From Sandaracinaceae bacterium (lineage in GTDB: Bacteria; Myxococcota_A; Polyangia; Polyangiales; Houyiibacteriaceae): 64,000 nt of DNA. How positions within the stretch are numbered: the first letter of the stretch is position 1; every line of letters begins with the position of its first letter. The stretch is from contig JADJJE010000037.1 of assembly GCA_016706685.1 (NCBI GenBank), positions 1 to 64,000 of the forward strand, in the 5' to 3' direction. The notes beneath the pieces are model-generated. The model worked only from the letters and a program-made list of their open reading frames with translations, was not told where the DNA came from and did not search any database. The translations under genes and the position numbers were made by a program. Shown piece by piece: positions 7,822-16,881 of this stretch.

Positions 7822-10800
7822 TCAGCGCACCACCCAGCGGGTCACGATGTCCACGCGTCCCACCACCACGCGCTCGTCGGTCAGCGTGAACGGGATGGAG
7901 CGCGTCTCGCTCGGAGTGCGCACGCGGATCTCACCGCGCACGGGCTGCTGGTCGGCGCGCTGCACGCGGCTGACCTCGATGTAGTAGCTGCCCACCGCAG
8001 CGCGGCGCAGGCCCAGGCGCTCGCGGCCGGTGCGCGCGGCGTCGTCGCCCACCACGCTCGTGCGGCCGCCCATCCAGCTGAGGCGCGTGCCCTGCGGCGT
8101 GACCAGCGTGAGGTCCACGTCGTCGCTGCCGCTCCAGGTGGCGTCCAGCATCAGGTCACCACGCACCGCCTCGGGCGACGCCGGGCTGTCCACCGCGGAG
8201 CGCGCGGTCTCCTGGTTGCGCGGCGTGTCCATGCCGCTCAGCAGCCCCTCGGCGCCGGTGGCGTCGCCGAGCGCACGGCGGCAGCGGGCCGCGCTCGCCA
8301 CGTGGGTGGCGTCGTCGCTCTCCACCTCGGCCAGCGCCACGCGGTGGGAGCAGGCTTGCTCGGTCTTCCCGGCGCGCTCGTAGGCCAGCGCCAGCCGCTC
8401 CTGCAGGCCCTCGTTCTCGGGGTTCAGGTCCACGATGCCCGAGAGGTAGCGCAGCGCGCGGTCGCGCTCGCCCCGGCGGCCAATCACGTCGGCCAGGTAG
8501 GTGAGCGCCTCGGTGTCGAGCGCGTCGCGGGTGATCCACTGACGGGCCACCTCTTCGGCGCGCACCAGCGAGCCGGCGCGGGAGAGGGCTCGCACCAGCT
8601 CACGGTGGCGGTCGCGGCTGTCGGGCTGCTCGCGCAGCGCGGCCTCGGCGGCGGTCACGGCGGCGGTGTCGCGCTCGCGCACGCCGGAGTCCGTGCGGAT
8701 GTAGCCCTCGCGGATGGAGACCCGGCGCATGCGGCGCATGCTGCCGCCCCGGCCCCGGTCGAAGGGACCGTCGTCGAAGGCCGCCATCTCCATGGGCGCT
8801 GCCTCTGCAGACGGCGCCGAGGTGCGGGCAGGCGCCGCCGCGGGCCGACGCTGCGCCACGCCGCCCTCGCCGCCCATCATGTCTGCGTTGCTGGCCCCCA
8901 TGCCACGCGCCATGGACGCGGAAGACAGGGCCGAGTCGAGGTCACCGAGTGAGCCCACGTCCACGACACCGCTGGAGGTGCCCTCCACGATCTCGCCCTC
9001 GCCCGTCCAGGCCAGCGCCGGCCGCGCCCGGTCCACATCGAACGCGCGGAACATGGCCTCGCTCTCCAGCACCAGCATGGAGGTCTGGCTCGAGAGCACC
9101 TGGAAGGCCTTGCTCAGCGCCACGATGCGCGCGTTGTCGCTGCCCTTGGCGGAGCGCTCCAGCTCCGTGATGGTGGTGCTCGCGTAGATGCGCGGCACGA
9201 ACGCGTTGCCCGCCGACGTGGTGGGCGTGAGCGTCACGGGGTAGCGGTTCTCGAAGGGACGCCCGGCCACCGAGCCCGTCAGGCGCAGCTCGCCGGTGGT
9301 GGTGGCGCCGCTCGCCAAGCGACCGACCACCAGCACCTCTTGCCCGGCGCGCAGCGTGGGCAGCGACGTGGGTGACACGTCGGTGACGCCCGCGGGCACC
9401 TGCAGCGTGGGGTTGCGCAGCGACGCGCCGTAGGTGGCCTCGAGCACCGCGATGGCGGCCTCGGCGATGCGCTGCCCGGGGACGAAGGGCACGTACTGCC
9501 CGCCACCCGCTTGAGCGATGACCGAGAGCCCGGCGGCGTCGGCGTCCTGCCCGATGCCCAGCGTGTTGAACGAGACCCCCGTGCGGGCCAGCTCGGTGAC
9601 CTGTCCGGAGACGAGGCCGGGGCGCCGGAAACCCGCGGAGCTGAGGCCGTCGCCCACGTACACCACGTGCACGTCACGGCCGTCTTGGCCGGTGGCCAGC
9701 GCGTCACGGCCGGCGCGCAGCGCCTCCACCACGTTGGTGGAGCCGGCCGGCTCGATCTTGGTGAGGAAGCGCTCGAGCTGCGCCACCGCGTCCGCCGTGG
9801 GCGTGGTGGGGTCGCCGAAGCTCTCGCAGCGCACGTCGCACGCCAGCACCGTGAAGCGGTCGCGGCGGTCCATCTCGGCCACCACGCGGCGCAGCAGCTG
9901 GCTGGCGCGCTCGAAGCGGTCACCCACCATGCTCTGGCTCGAGTCCACCACGAAGGCGTAGCTGCGCGCTCGCTGTTCCGCCCACGCCGGGAGCTCCGGA
10001 CGCAGCGCGAACACCACGTAGGGGCGCGTGTCGGCGTGCACGGCTTGCTGCAGCAGAACGCTCTGGTCCTCGGCGCTCTGCCGGTCGCTGCGCGTGCTGT
10101 CCGAGCGGCTCGTGGAGCGGTCGCCGGGGGGCGTGGTCGCAGCGCCCTGGAAGGTCCAGTAGCGCACCTCGGCCTCACCACCGGGCAGCTGGTAGTCGAT
10201 GATCAGGTCGCCCGCGGGGCGGAAGTTGTCGGACGAGAAGCGCAGCCGGTCCGCGCCCTCTTCACGCGTGCTGGCCACTTCATAGCCGCGCGCCTTCGCT
10301 TGCGTGCCTTCGCCGGCCACGCGCACGTCCACCTCGAAGTGGCCCACGCGGGTGGAGTCGTCGTCCGCCGCGCTGTGCGCCATGGGGTACACGTAGCGCC
10401 GCTCGCCACCCGCCGAGGGGCTGATGGTCTGCTCGTAGGTGATGCGCACGCGCCGCTCGCCATGCGCCGGGATGGGGAAGATGCGCAGCTCGAAGCGCCC
10501 GCCGCGCTGCCACTCGAGCAGGGCCGGGTCACGCCAGGGTCCGGGCACCCAGATCCACTCCTCTTGCTGCTGCTGACGCTGCTGCTCGGGGGTGGCGTTG
10601 CGGATCACGCCGCGCCAGATGGCCTGCGCGCGGTCACGCCCCACGATGGCGCCCTCTTCCCAGGTGCCGTCGATCAAGAGCTGCAGGCTGGCCACGCGCG
10701 CGTCGGGCGGCATGGGGAAGCGGTAGACGCCCTCGAGCGTGTCGTCGCCGTCGTTGCGGAAGGCCTCTTCCACTTCGGTGCGGGCCACGTTGCCCACGAT

Positions 10801-12111
10801 GCGCACGGACACCTTGTGCTCCGAGATGGCGAGCGGGCGCTCCTGCGCCTGGCGCTCACCCGGGCGATGCGCGCGCAGCTCACCGATGCCCGGCACCGGC
10901 ATGTCTTCGTCGCCGGCCACGTCGCCCAGTTCGCTCCAGCCCACCTGGGACGCGAGGTGCATGGCGGGGGTCACGGTGGCGGCCACGCTCGGGCGCAGGA
11001 TGCCCTCTTGGCCGGCCTTCACTTCCACCGAGCCAGCGGCGCCGTGCGCACGCACCTCGCCGCGCAGCACCTGCACGCTGGCCATGGCCGCGTCGGTGGT
11101 GAGCAGGAACTTGGTGCCCAGCACCTCGATGTGCCCGTGCGCCGTGTAGAGGTTCGCATTGGGGCCCGCCGACAAGTGCGCCACCTCGGCCAGCAGCTCG
11201 CCACGCTCGAGGCGCAGGTTGCGTGGCCCGGTGGTCTCGAGGGTGACCTCGCTGTCGCGGTTGATGGTCAGCTGGGTGCCGTCGCTCAAGCGCAGCAGCG
11301 CCCGGGTGCGAGCGTCCGTGCGGAACGTGGCGCCAGCGGTCACCGTCACGCCCTGCGCCGCCGGCAGGAACGCAGTCGCTCCGGCCATGCGCACGCTCAC
11401 GCCGCTCTCGGTGGACTCGTCGGCGGCGCGCAGAACGGTGACCACCTCGGCGTTCCAGCCCTGGGCCGCCACCACGGGCGCCTCGGGGTCACCGCCGAAC
11501 ATGTTGCCGCCCACGTAGGCCAGCGTGGCCACGGCGGCGATGGCGAACAGCGCGCCGCCGCCCACCACCAGCGCGAGGCCGGAGCGCCGCACCCCCGCGC
11601 GGGGGGCCGCCTCGGGAGCACGCTCGTTGGTGTCAGCCACCGCGCTGGGCCGCTTCTTCTCGGGCACGGTGTCCACCGCCGAGCCGAACGCGTCCGCCTT
11701 GTCCTTGCGACCGCCGGCCCACGGGCTGTCGAGCGGGTCGGGCGTGCCCACCTGCGTGCTCACGGGCGCTGCGGCCACCGCGGCCACCGGAGCGGGCTGC
11801 GTCGGCACCGAGGCCACCGCCACGGGCACGGGAGCAGCTGCGGGGGCAACCTGGGCCCCGCCACGCGCGTCGAGCGCGGCCAGCACGCGGGCCTCGAGGC
11901 CCGGCTGCGGCACGAAGTCACCGCCGGCGTCGCCCACGCGGCTCGCCACGCGCTTCGCGTCGAAGAGCAGGTCGCGGGCCTCGTCCGACTCGGCCAGCAG
12001 GTCCGCCGCCGCCTGCAGTGCGTCGGCGTCGCCATCCACGGCGGCCGAGAGGTCGTCCAGGAAGCGCGCGTGAACGTCGCTGATGGGTCGCTTGTCGTCA
12101 TGGCTGGTCAT
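7822..12111 (-). CDS. giant anti-sigma-like / FecR / VIT / vWA / TPR protein
   Basis: 1429 residues. In order: an N-terminal helical region (1-75) like the cytoplasmic part of anti-sigma factors; a Pro/Ala/Val linker; one membrane span at about 178-208; a FecR-like beta domain (about 240-375, GATFRTDARTRALLRLSDG, VLGTKFLLTTD); a VIT domain (about 415-580, TEVEEAFRNDGDDTLEGVYRFPMP); a von Willebrand A domain from ~700 with MIDAS DSSQSM near 717; a low-complexity segment; TPR-like helices (~1190-1310); and a C-terminal beta domain resembling YfaP/DUF2135 (DDVDLTLVTPQGTRLSW). The gene starts inside the stop of the ECF sigma gene (ATGA), the layout of sigma/anti-sigma pairs. Large periplasmic assembly or sensing is inferred. 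Confidence 0.85.
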   Translation of the reverse strand: MTSHDDKRPISDVHARFLDDLSAAVDGDADALQAAADLLAESDEARDLLFDAKRVASRVGDAGGDFVPQPGLEARVLAALDARGGAQVAPAAAPVPVAVASVPTQPAPVAAVAAAPVSTQVGTPDPLDSPWAGGRKDKADAFGSAVDTVPEKKRPSAVADTNERAPEAAPRAGVRRSGLALVVGGGALFAIAAVATLAYVGGNMFGGDPEAPVVAAQGWNAEVVTVLRAADESTESGVSVRMAGATAFLPAAQGVTVTAGATFRTDARTRALLRLSDGTQLTINRDSEVTLETTGPRNLRLERGELLAEVAHLSAGPNANLYTAHGHIEVLGTKFLLTTDAAMASVQVLRGEVRAHGAAGSVEVKAGQEGILRPSVAATVTPAMHLASQVGWSELGDVAGDEDMPVPGIGELRAHRPGERQAQERPLAISEHKVSVRIVGNVARTEVEEAFRNDGDDTLEGVYRFPMPPDARVASLQLLIDGTWEEGAIVGRDRAQAIWRGVIRNATPEQQRQQQQEEWIWVPGPWRDPALLEWQRGGRFELRIFPIPAHGERRVRITYEQTISPSAGGERRYVYPMAHSAADDDSTRVGHFEVDVRVAGEGTQAKARGYEVASTREEGADRLRFSSDNFRPAGDLIIDYQLPGGEAEVRYWTFQGAATTPPGDRSTSRSDSTRSDRQSAEDQSVLLQQAVHADTRPYVVFALRPELPAWAEQRARSYAFVVDSSQSMVGDRFERASQLLRRVVAEMDRRDRFTVLACDVRCESFGDPTTPTADAVAQLERFLTKIEPAGSTNVVEALRAGRDALATGQDGRDVHVVYVGDGLSSAGFRRPGLVSGQVTELARTGVSFNTLGIGQDADAAGLSVIAQAGGGQYVPFVPGQRIAEAAIAVLEATYGASLRNPTLQVPAGVTDVSPTSLPTLRAGQEVLVVGRLASGATTTGELRLTGSVAGRPFENRYPVTLTPTTSAGNAFVPRIYASTTITELERSAKGSDNARIVALSKAFQVLSSQTSMLVLESEAMFRAFDVDRARPALAWTGEGEIVEGTSSGVVDVGSLGDLDSALSSASMARGMGASNADMMGGEGGVAQRRPAAAPARTSAPSAEAAPMEMAAFDDGPFDRGRGGSMRRMRRVSIREGYIRTDSGVRERDTAAVTAAEAALREQPDSRDRHRELVRALSRAGSLVRAEEVARQWITRDALDTEALTYLADVIGRRGERDRALRYLSGIVDLNPENEGLQERLALAYERAGKTEQACSHRVALAEVESDDATHVASAARCRRALGDATGAEGLLSGMDTPRNQETARSAVDSPASPEAVRGDLMLDATWSGSDDVDLTLVTPQGTRLSWMGGRTSVVGDDAARTGRERLGLRRAAVGSYYIEVSRVQRADQQPVRGEIRVRTPSETRSIPFTLTDERVVVGRVDIVTRWVVR

Positions 12112-12674
12112 CGCATCACCTCGTCGGTCAGGGTCGTACGGAGCTGGAGGAGCGCACGGCTCACGCGCTTGCGGGCGGCCGGCTCGTCGATCGCCATCAG
12201 CTCGGCGATCTCGCGATACGGCAGCCCGCTCTCGTAGCGCAGCACCACCGCCTCGCGTTCGCTGGGCTTCAGCGCCTCGAGCGCGTCGCGCACCCGCATG
12301 GCCCGACGCCGTCGATCGAGGAGATCGGCGGGCGTCTGAGACTCGGGGCTCGCGTCGTGCACCAGCTGCAGCCGCCGCTCACGTCGCACCAGCGTCGTGA
12401 GCCGCTTCGCGCACAGGCGCCGGGCGATCCCGAACAGAAAGCCGCGCACGCTGCCCTCACCCCGATACTGGGGAAAGGCATCGAACGCGGCGATCAGCGT
12501 CTCTTGGGTGGTCTCTTCGGCTTCTGCGGCGTCCCCCAAGAGGGCCATGCAGAAGCGCCCGAGAGCGATTCCGTGGTGACGAGCGGAGAGTGCCACCGCG
12601 TCGCGATAGGCCCCTTGGCGAATCGCATCAGCGATGGGATCAGGCTCGTTCATGATTGTTGCGTGCGCCTCCAT
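12108..12674 (-). CDS. ECF-type RNA polymerase sigma factor
   Basis: 188 residues from ATG 12674, or 181 from the ATG at 12653, which has GGAGG about 14 nt upstream. Region 2 is visible in the first half (GDAAEAEETTQETLIAAFDAFPQY). Region 4 is in the second half, with the helix-turn-helix LPYREIAELMAIDEPAARKRVSRALLQLR preceded by LKPSEREAVVLRYE. This is the two-domain layout of extracytoplasmic-function sigma-70 factors. It overlaps by ATGA with the giant anti-sigma-like gene, so that protein's N-terminus probably controls it. The regulon and activating signal are unknown. Confidence 0.93.
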   Translation of the reverse strand: MEAHATIMNEPDPIADAIRQGAYRDAVALSARHHGIALGRFCMALLGDAAEAEETTQETLIAAFDAFPQYRGEGSVRGFLFGIARRLCAKRLTTLVRRERRLQLVHDASPESQTPADLLDRRRRAMRVRDALEALKPSEREAVVLRYESGLPYREIAELMAIDEPAARKRVSRALLQLRTTLTDEVMR

Positions 12675-12760
12675 CGAAGAGAGGTGCCCATGAGCCCCCG
12701 CTTCGTGACCAACTATTTTCGATGACCCTGACGAACCTCATTGTTGCGCCAGGAACGGAA

Positions 12761-13996
12761 TCAGCCCCGAGAGGCAGCAGCTGAACAGCAGCGCCCCAGG
12801 AGCCCGATGATCAGCCCGATGGCTCGTGACCCGGCGGAGTTGCCCGCCTGGTGAGCCCGCGCCATGGGCCCGCCCAGCGGTGCCCCCAGCCCGGTCACGC
12901 TCTCGTCCGGCTTGCGGGTGCTCTTGTCCACGATGACCGCCTGCGGGATCAGGTGAGGCGTCGCGGGCCGCATGCCCTCGGGGGCGCGCTTCACCGCTGT
13001 GCCCAGCGCCACCACCTCCACCAGGCCCGAGCCGATCTCGCGGATCTGCAGCCGGTTGCCGATCACGCGGTCCGCGCCGATGGCCTGCGCCTCCTTGCGA
13101 ACCAGCTCGAGCGCGTTCTCGCGCGCCTGATAGATGAGCTGCGTGACCTCGGGCAGCTCGCCGCGCTGGATGCTGCGGAACAGCGCGCCGATGCTGGCCG
13201 CGACGCCCAGCGAATACACGCTGGTGGCCATCACCAGCTGATGCGGGACATACCCCATGGCGGCCAGGTTCCAGAGCTCCTCGCCGCTCAGCTCGCTGGT
13301 GACCACCTGGTGCTGCGGCACGGGACCACTCGACAGCAGGGGGTGGTGCGAGGCCGTCCCCGTGAGCAGCAGCTCCACCGTGCCGGGGCCGTAGGGCAGC
13401 ATGCGCACCTGCACGTCCACCACGGCGTTGGCGCCCGCCGCGGCTGCCTCACGCCGCAGGCGCTCGAGCGCGGTGTGGCGGATCTCGTTGTACATGGAGG
13501 AGAACTCTTTCACCTCGCCACGCGCCAGCGTGCGCACGCTGCCGGTCAGGCCGCGCCCGATGCCGAGCGCGTAGGCGATGTTGCCCATCACGAACTTCAC
13601 CGGCTGGTAGCCCGCGTCGAGGTGGCAGTAGAGCTCGATGCCGCTGGCCGCCGACGAGAAGAACGGGACCCCGCGGTCCGTGTGCACCGCCGTGCCCTGC
13701 GAGAAGAACTCGGTGAAGCCCGCCAGCGTGCCGAGCGTGGTCTCCACCCCGGTGATGCCCTGCGCGCCGCTGCGCTGCGCCTCTTGTTCCATGCGCGAGA
13801 TGGCCGAGTGCCGGCCGTCGCTGATCATCTCCGTGATCTGCCGGATCTCACCGCCGGACACGCTGCGCCCAATGGCCCCGAGCGCGCCGCCGAGGCCCAT
13901 GGAGTAGACGCTGTTGCCGACCGCGATCTCGCCGGGAGAGAAGCCCTTCTGCGCCAGGCAGTAGATCTCGTTCCCCGACATTCCGCTGATGAACAT
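12761..13996 (-). CDS. protein with three tandem YbjQ/DUF74-type domains
   Basis: 411 residues from ATG 13996, with GGAG about 6 nt upstream; a second ATG at 13981 (MSGNEIYC) is possible. Three ~105-residue repeats align with one another: SGNEIYCLAQKGF...GNSVYSMGLGGALGAIGRS, SGIELYCHLDAGYQ...GNIAYALGIGRGL, and SGEELWNLAAMGYVP...ATSVYSLGVAASIGALF. Each is followed by a long helix (RMEQEAQRSGAQGI, RLRREAAAAGANAV, LVRKEAQAIGADRV) and a beta strand, as in YbjQ-like heavy-metal-binding domains. A short C-terminal hydrophobic stretch (AIGLIIGLLGRCCSAAA) may anchor it. YbjQ proteins are normally single-domain oligomers, so this may be a fused pseudo-oligomer. Function is unknown. Confidence 0.75.
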   Translation of the reverse strand: MFISGMSGNEIYCLAQKGFSPGEIAVGNSVYSMGLGGALGAIGRSVSGGEIRQITEMISDGRHSAISRMEQEAQRSGAQGITGVETTLGTLAGFTEFFSQGTAVHTDRGVPFFSSAASGIELYCHLDAGYQPVKFVMGNIAYALGIGRGLTGSVRTLARGEVKEFSSMYNEIRHTALERLRREAAAAGANAVVDVQVRMLPYGPGTVELLLTGTASHHPLLSSGPVPQHQVVTSELSGEELWNLAAMGYVPHQLVMATSVYSLGVAASIGALFRSIQRGELPEVTQLIYQARENALELVRKEAQAIGADRVIGNRLQIREIGSGLVEVVALGTAVKRAPEGMRPATPHLIPQAVIVDKSTRKPDESVTGLGAPLGGPMARAHQAGNSAGSRAIGLIIGLLGRCCSAAASRG

Positions 13997-14075
13997 GCGC
14001 GCGCTCCGTTCGTGTCCGAGCCGAGGGGGACCCACCCGCTCGGTGCTCGCCGTGAGCGTACCGCAATGCGCGCCG

Positions 14076-15008
14076 TCAGGTCGCGCTGGTCGTGTGGGCG
14101 GGCGGCGCTGCCGTGAGCTCCACGCGCTCGCGCAGGAACTTCTCGATGCGCAGCTGGATCTCGACCGGGTGCTCCACGGGCGCGCCGTGGCTGGCGGCCC
14201 GCACCAGGAAGTGCTCGGCGCCCGGGATGCGGTCGGCCATCTGCTTGGCCAGCTCCGGCGGCGTGAAGGTGTCGCCGTCGGCGGCCACCACCAGCGTGGG
14301 GGCGGTGATGTTCGGCAAGAGGTCCTCGGCGCTGTGGCTGCCTGCGGCATCCAGCAGCGTCAGGAAGCGGTCCGGGTCCATGGTGGCGATGTGGTCCCAG
14401 TAGCGCTCGAAGTCGGCCAGCCGGAACGTGCGCTTGTCGATCTCGCCCGAGAGGGTGCCCAGCCGGTAGGCCACGCTCGCGGGGATGCGACCGAACACGC
14501 CGCGCGCGGCGCTCCGGTTGCGGGCCACCAGGGTGCTCACGGTGGGCAGCACGCGGTGCAGCATGTCGCCGCCGTGGAAGGTGTGCGTGATGCGCCCCGA
14601 GCTGCCGCACAGCAGCACCAGCCCGGCCACCCGGTCGGGCGCGAGGCGGTAGGCCTCGAGGGCCACCTGCGTGCCCATGGAGTGGCCCAGCAGCACCGCG
14701 CGTTCGAGGTGCAGGCCGTCCATCACGCGCACCATGTCTTCGGCGAGCGCGGGCAGCGTCAGCCGCGAGAGGCTGGCGCCGCTGCCGCTGCGCCCGTGCG
14801 AGCGATAGTTCCAGTGCACCACGGGGTGACGCTCGGCCAGCATGGGCATCAGGTGACGCCACGCGAAGCCGTCACAGCCGATGCCGTCGTTCAACACCAG
14901 CGGGATGCCCGCTGTGCCCACGCCCGCGCGACCATAGAAGAGCGGCACCCCATCGATGGCCGGCAGGGTGCCGTGTTGCTCGTAGAGCTCGAGGTCCATC
15001 GCGCTCAC
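14076..15008 (-). CDS. alpha/beta-hydrolase fold protein
   Basis: 310 residues. Nucleophile elbow GHSMG with S110; oxyanion region DGIGCDGFAWRHLMP near 41-56; acid residue in VVAADGDTFTPPE; histidine in AASHGAPVEHP, giving a complete Ser-Asp-His triad. The stretch HWNYRSHGRSG is typical of the epoxide-hydrolase/esterase group. No signal peptide, so cytoplasmic. It lies 79 nt upstream of the YbjQ-repeat gene on the same strand. The substrate cannot be told; esterase, lactonase or haloperoxidase-like activity are all possible. Confidence 0.88.
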   Translation of the reverse strand: MSAMDLELYEQHGTLPAIDGVPLFYGRAGVGTAGIPLVLNDGIGCDGFAWRHLMPMLAERHPVVHWNYRSHGRSGSGASLSRLTLPALAEDMVRVMDGLHLERAVLLGHSMGTQVALEAYRLAPDRVAGLVLLCGSSGRITHTFHGGDMLHRVLPTVSTLVARNRSAARGVFGRIPASVAYRLGTLSGEIDKRTFRLADFERYWDHIATMDPDRFLTLLDAAGSHSAEDLLPNITAPTLVVAADGDTFTPPELAKQMADRIPGAEHFLVRAASHGAPVEHPVEIQLRIEKFLRERVELTAAPPAHTTSAT

Positions 15009-15040
15009 ACTGACGCGTCCCGCGCCGAGGCGCGAGCGGA

Positions 15041-15232
15041 TCAGTCGTCCGAGTCGGCGTCGTCGATGTCGTTGACGGACGGCAGCTTGCGAATCTCGGA
15101 CAGGCCGATCTTCACGCAGCGCTGCACGATCCAGGAGAGGGAGCGGTCGAGCCGCGCGGCCTCGTGCTGGATGTCATCCAGCATCGACTCCGGAAAGTAG
15201 AGACTTTGCTTACGCTTATCTGACCCAGACAT
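15041..15232 (-). CDS. small TIGR04563-like, ribbon-helix-helix-like protein
   Basis: 63 residues with GGAGG 7 nt before the ATG. It opens KRKQSLYFPESMLDDIQHEA, followed by RLDRSLSWIVQRCVKIGLSEI and a very acidic tail (DIDDADSDD). The strand-helix-helix arrangement resembles MetJ/Arc DNA-binding proteins and matches my recollection of the small myxobacterial TIGR04563 family. Its start is 62 bp from the divergent protease gene, so a shared regulatory region between 15233 and 15303 is likely and autoregulation is plausible. DNA binding is inferred from the fold pattern, not shown. Confidence 0.75.
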   Translation of the reverse strand: MSGSDKRKQSLYFPESMLDDIQHEAARLDRSLSWIVQRCVKIGLSEIRKLPSVNDIDDADSDD

Positions 15233-15303
15233 GTACCTGCCTCCAACGAGCGCACCTGCGCTTCGGGTGTGGTAATTCCCGTCCTACCTGTAGGATGGCC
15301 TGT

Positions 15304-16749
15304 ATGTCAATGCGCATCGCACCCACCTCGTCGCCTTCGTCCCCCCCGCACGGACCTGGCCCCACACGCCGCAGTGCAAGAATCGCACTATGGGCAAGGG
15401 GTTTCCGACGTGTTTCGGGGTATCTGGCGGCCGCGATCTTGGGTGGCCTGGTGGCCATCGCGGCGGTGCCTTTTGCGTCTGCAAACAGATCGTCAGCAGA
15501 CGGAAGCGAGCCGAGCCCCTTCGCCAACCTGGGCATCTTCGCCCGCGCGCTGGCCCACGTGGAGGTCAGCTACGTGGAGCCCGTGGACAGCGAGCGCCTG
15601 GTCCAGGGGGCCATCCGCGGCATGCTGGGCAGCCTCGATCCGCACACCACGTACCTGGACCCCGAGGAGTTCGCCATGCTGCGCAACGACGCCGAGGGGC
15701 GCTTCGCGGGCATCGGCGTGGAGGTGGGCGTGCGGGACGGCTGGCTCATCGTGCTGGGCGTGCTGCCCGAGAGCCCGGCGGAGCGAGCGGGCTTGCTGCC
15801 GGGGGACCGCTTCCTCGTGATCGAGGGGCGGGACGCGCGCGACATGCGGCTCCCCGACGCCATCCGGCTGATGCGCGGCGAGGTGGGCACGCTGGTGCGC
15901 GTGACGCTGCGGCGCGAGGGCGAGGCCGCCGACGTGCGCGTGGAGCTGCGCCGGGGCTACGTGGAGGTGGACGCCGTCACCTCGCTGCTGCTGCCCGACG
16001 GGGTGCTCTACGTGCGCCTCTACACCTTCTCGGACAACACCACGCCAGCGCTGCGCGAGGCCATCGACACGGCCCTGGCGGCGCGCCCCGAGGGGCTGCG
16101 CGGGGTGGTGCTGGACCTGCGCAACAACGGCGGCGGGCTCCTGCACCAGGCCGTGCTGGTGAGCGACGAGTTCCTCGACAGTGGAGTCATCGTGACCACC
16201 CGTGGGCGCGGAGGCGTGCTGCTGCAGGAGAGCACCGCGCACACCGCCGGGACGCGCCCGCGCTGGCCCATGGTGGTGCTGGTGAACGGCCTCACGGCGA
16301 GCGCCTCCGAGATCGTGGCGGGCGCGCTGCGCGACCACCAGCGCGCGCTCATCGTGGGGACGCGCACGTTCGGCAAGGGCAGCGTCCAGAACGTGGTCGA
16401 GCTCCCCGACGGCAGCGCCATGAAGCTGACCGTGGCGCGCTACTACACGCCCAGCGGGCGCTCCATCCAGGCGGAGGGCATCGCGCCGGACATCGAGGTG
16501 GCGCAGGTGCCGTCGTCGGTGCTGCGCCTGGTGGGCGGGTCGTCGTTCAGCGAGCGCTCGCTCGAGGGCCACCTCGACGGGCAGGACGCCACCGTCGAGC
16601 CCGAGGGCGCGTCTCCGGCACGAGGCGCGGAGCGTGAGGGCGGTCAAGGCGAGCGGGCGCCCAGCTTCGAGCACGACGTCCAGGCTCGCACCGCCCTCGA
16701 CACGCTGCGGGCGCTCATCCGTGCCGAGGCGGCCGCGGCTCCGCGCTGA
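15304..16749 (+). CDS. S41-family C-terminal processing protease
   Basis: 481 residues from ATG 15304, which has AGGA 6-9 nt upstream; in-frame ATGs at 15295 and 15310 are alternatives. After a Ser/Pro-rich start there is one membrane segment (SGYLAAAILGGLVAIAAVPF). A helical N-domain contains GMLGSLDPHTTYLDPEEF. A PDZ domain (GVRDGWLIVLGVLPESPAERAGLLPGD) follows, then the protease core with LDLRNNGGG, catalytic Ser in TASASEIVAGAL and Lys in GTRTFGKGSVQ. This is the Ser-Lys dyad layout of CtpA/CtpB/Prc enzymes, which trim or degrade periplasmic proteins. The last ~80 residues are low-complexity and end in a short helix. Anchored facing the periplasm. Confidence 0.93.
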   Translation: MSMRIAPTSSPSSPPHGPGPTRRSARIALWARGFRRVSGYLAAAILGGLVAIAAVPFASANRSSADGSEPSPFANLGIFARALAHVEVSYVEPVDSERLVQGAIRGMLGSLDPHTTYLDPEEFAMLRNDAEGRFAGIGVEVGVRDGWLIVLGVLPESPAERAGLLPGDRFLVIEGRDARDMRLPDAIRLMRGEVGTLVRVTLRREGEAADVRVELRRGYVEVDAVTSLLLPDGVLYVRLYTFSDNTTPALREAIDTALAARPEGLRGVVLDLRNNGGGLLHQAVLVSDEFLDSGVIVTTRGRGGVLLQESTAHTAGTRPRWPMVVLVNGLTASASEIVAGALRDHQRALIVGTRTFGKGSVQNVVELPDGSAMKLTVARYYTPSGRSIQAEGIAPDIEVAQVPSSVLRLVGGSSFSERSLEGHLDGQDATVEPEGASPARGAEREGGQGERAPSFEHDVQARTALDTLRALIRAEAAAAPR

Positions 16750-16881
16750 GCTGCGGTTGGGTTCCACCACGCCACCATCCGAAAGCACGACGGCAACGTC
16801 CCACGGCCAGCTGCCGCCCGTGGAGGGCCAAAAAGTCGCAAAGGAACCTGACAAGTTGGCAGTCCGTGCCACAATCCGCGC

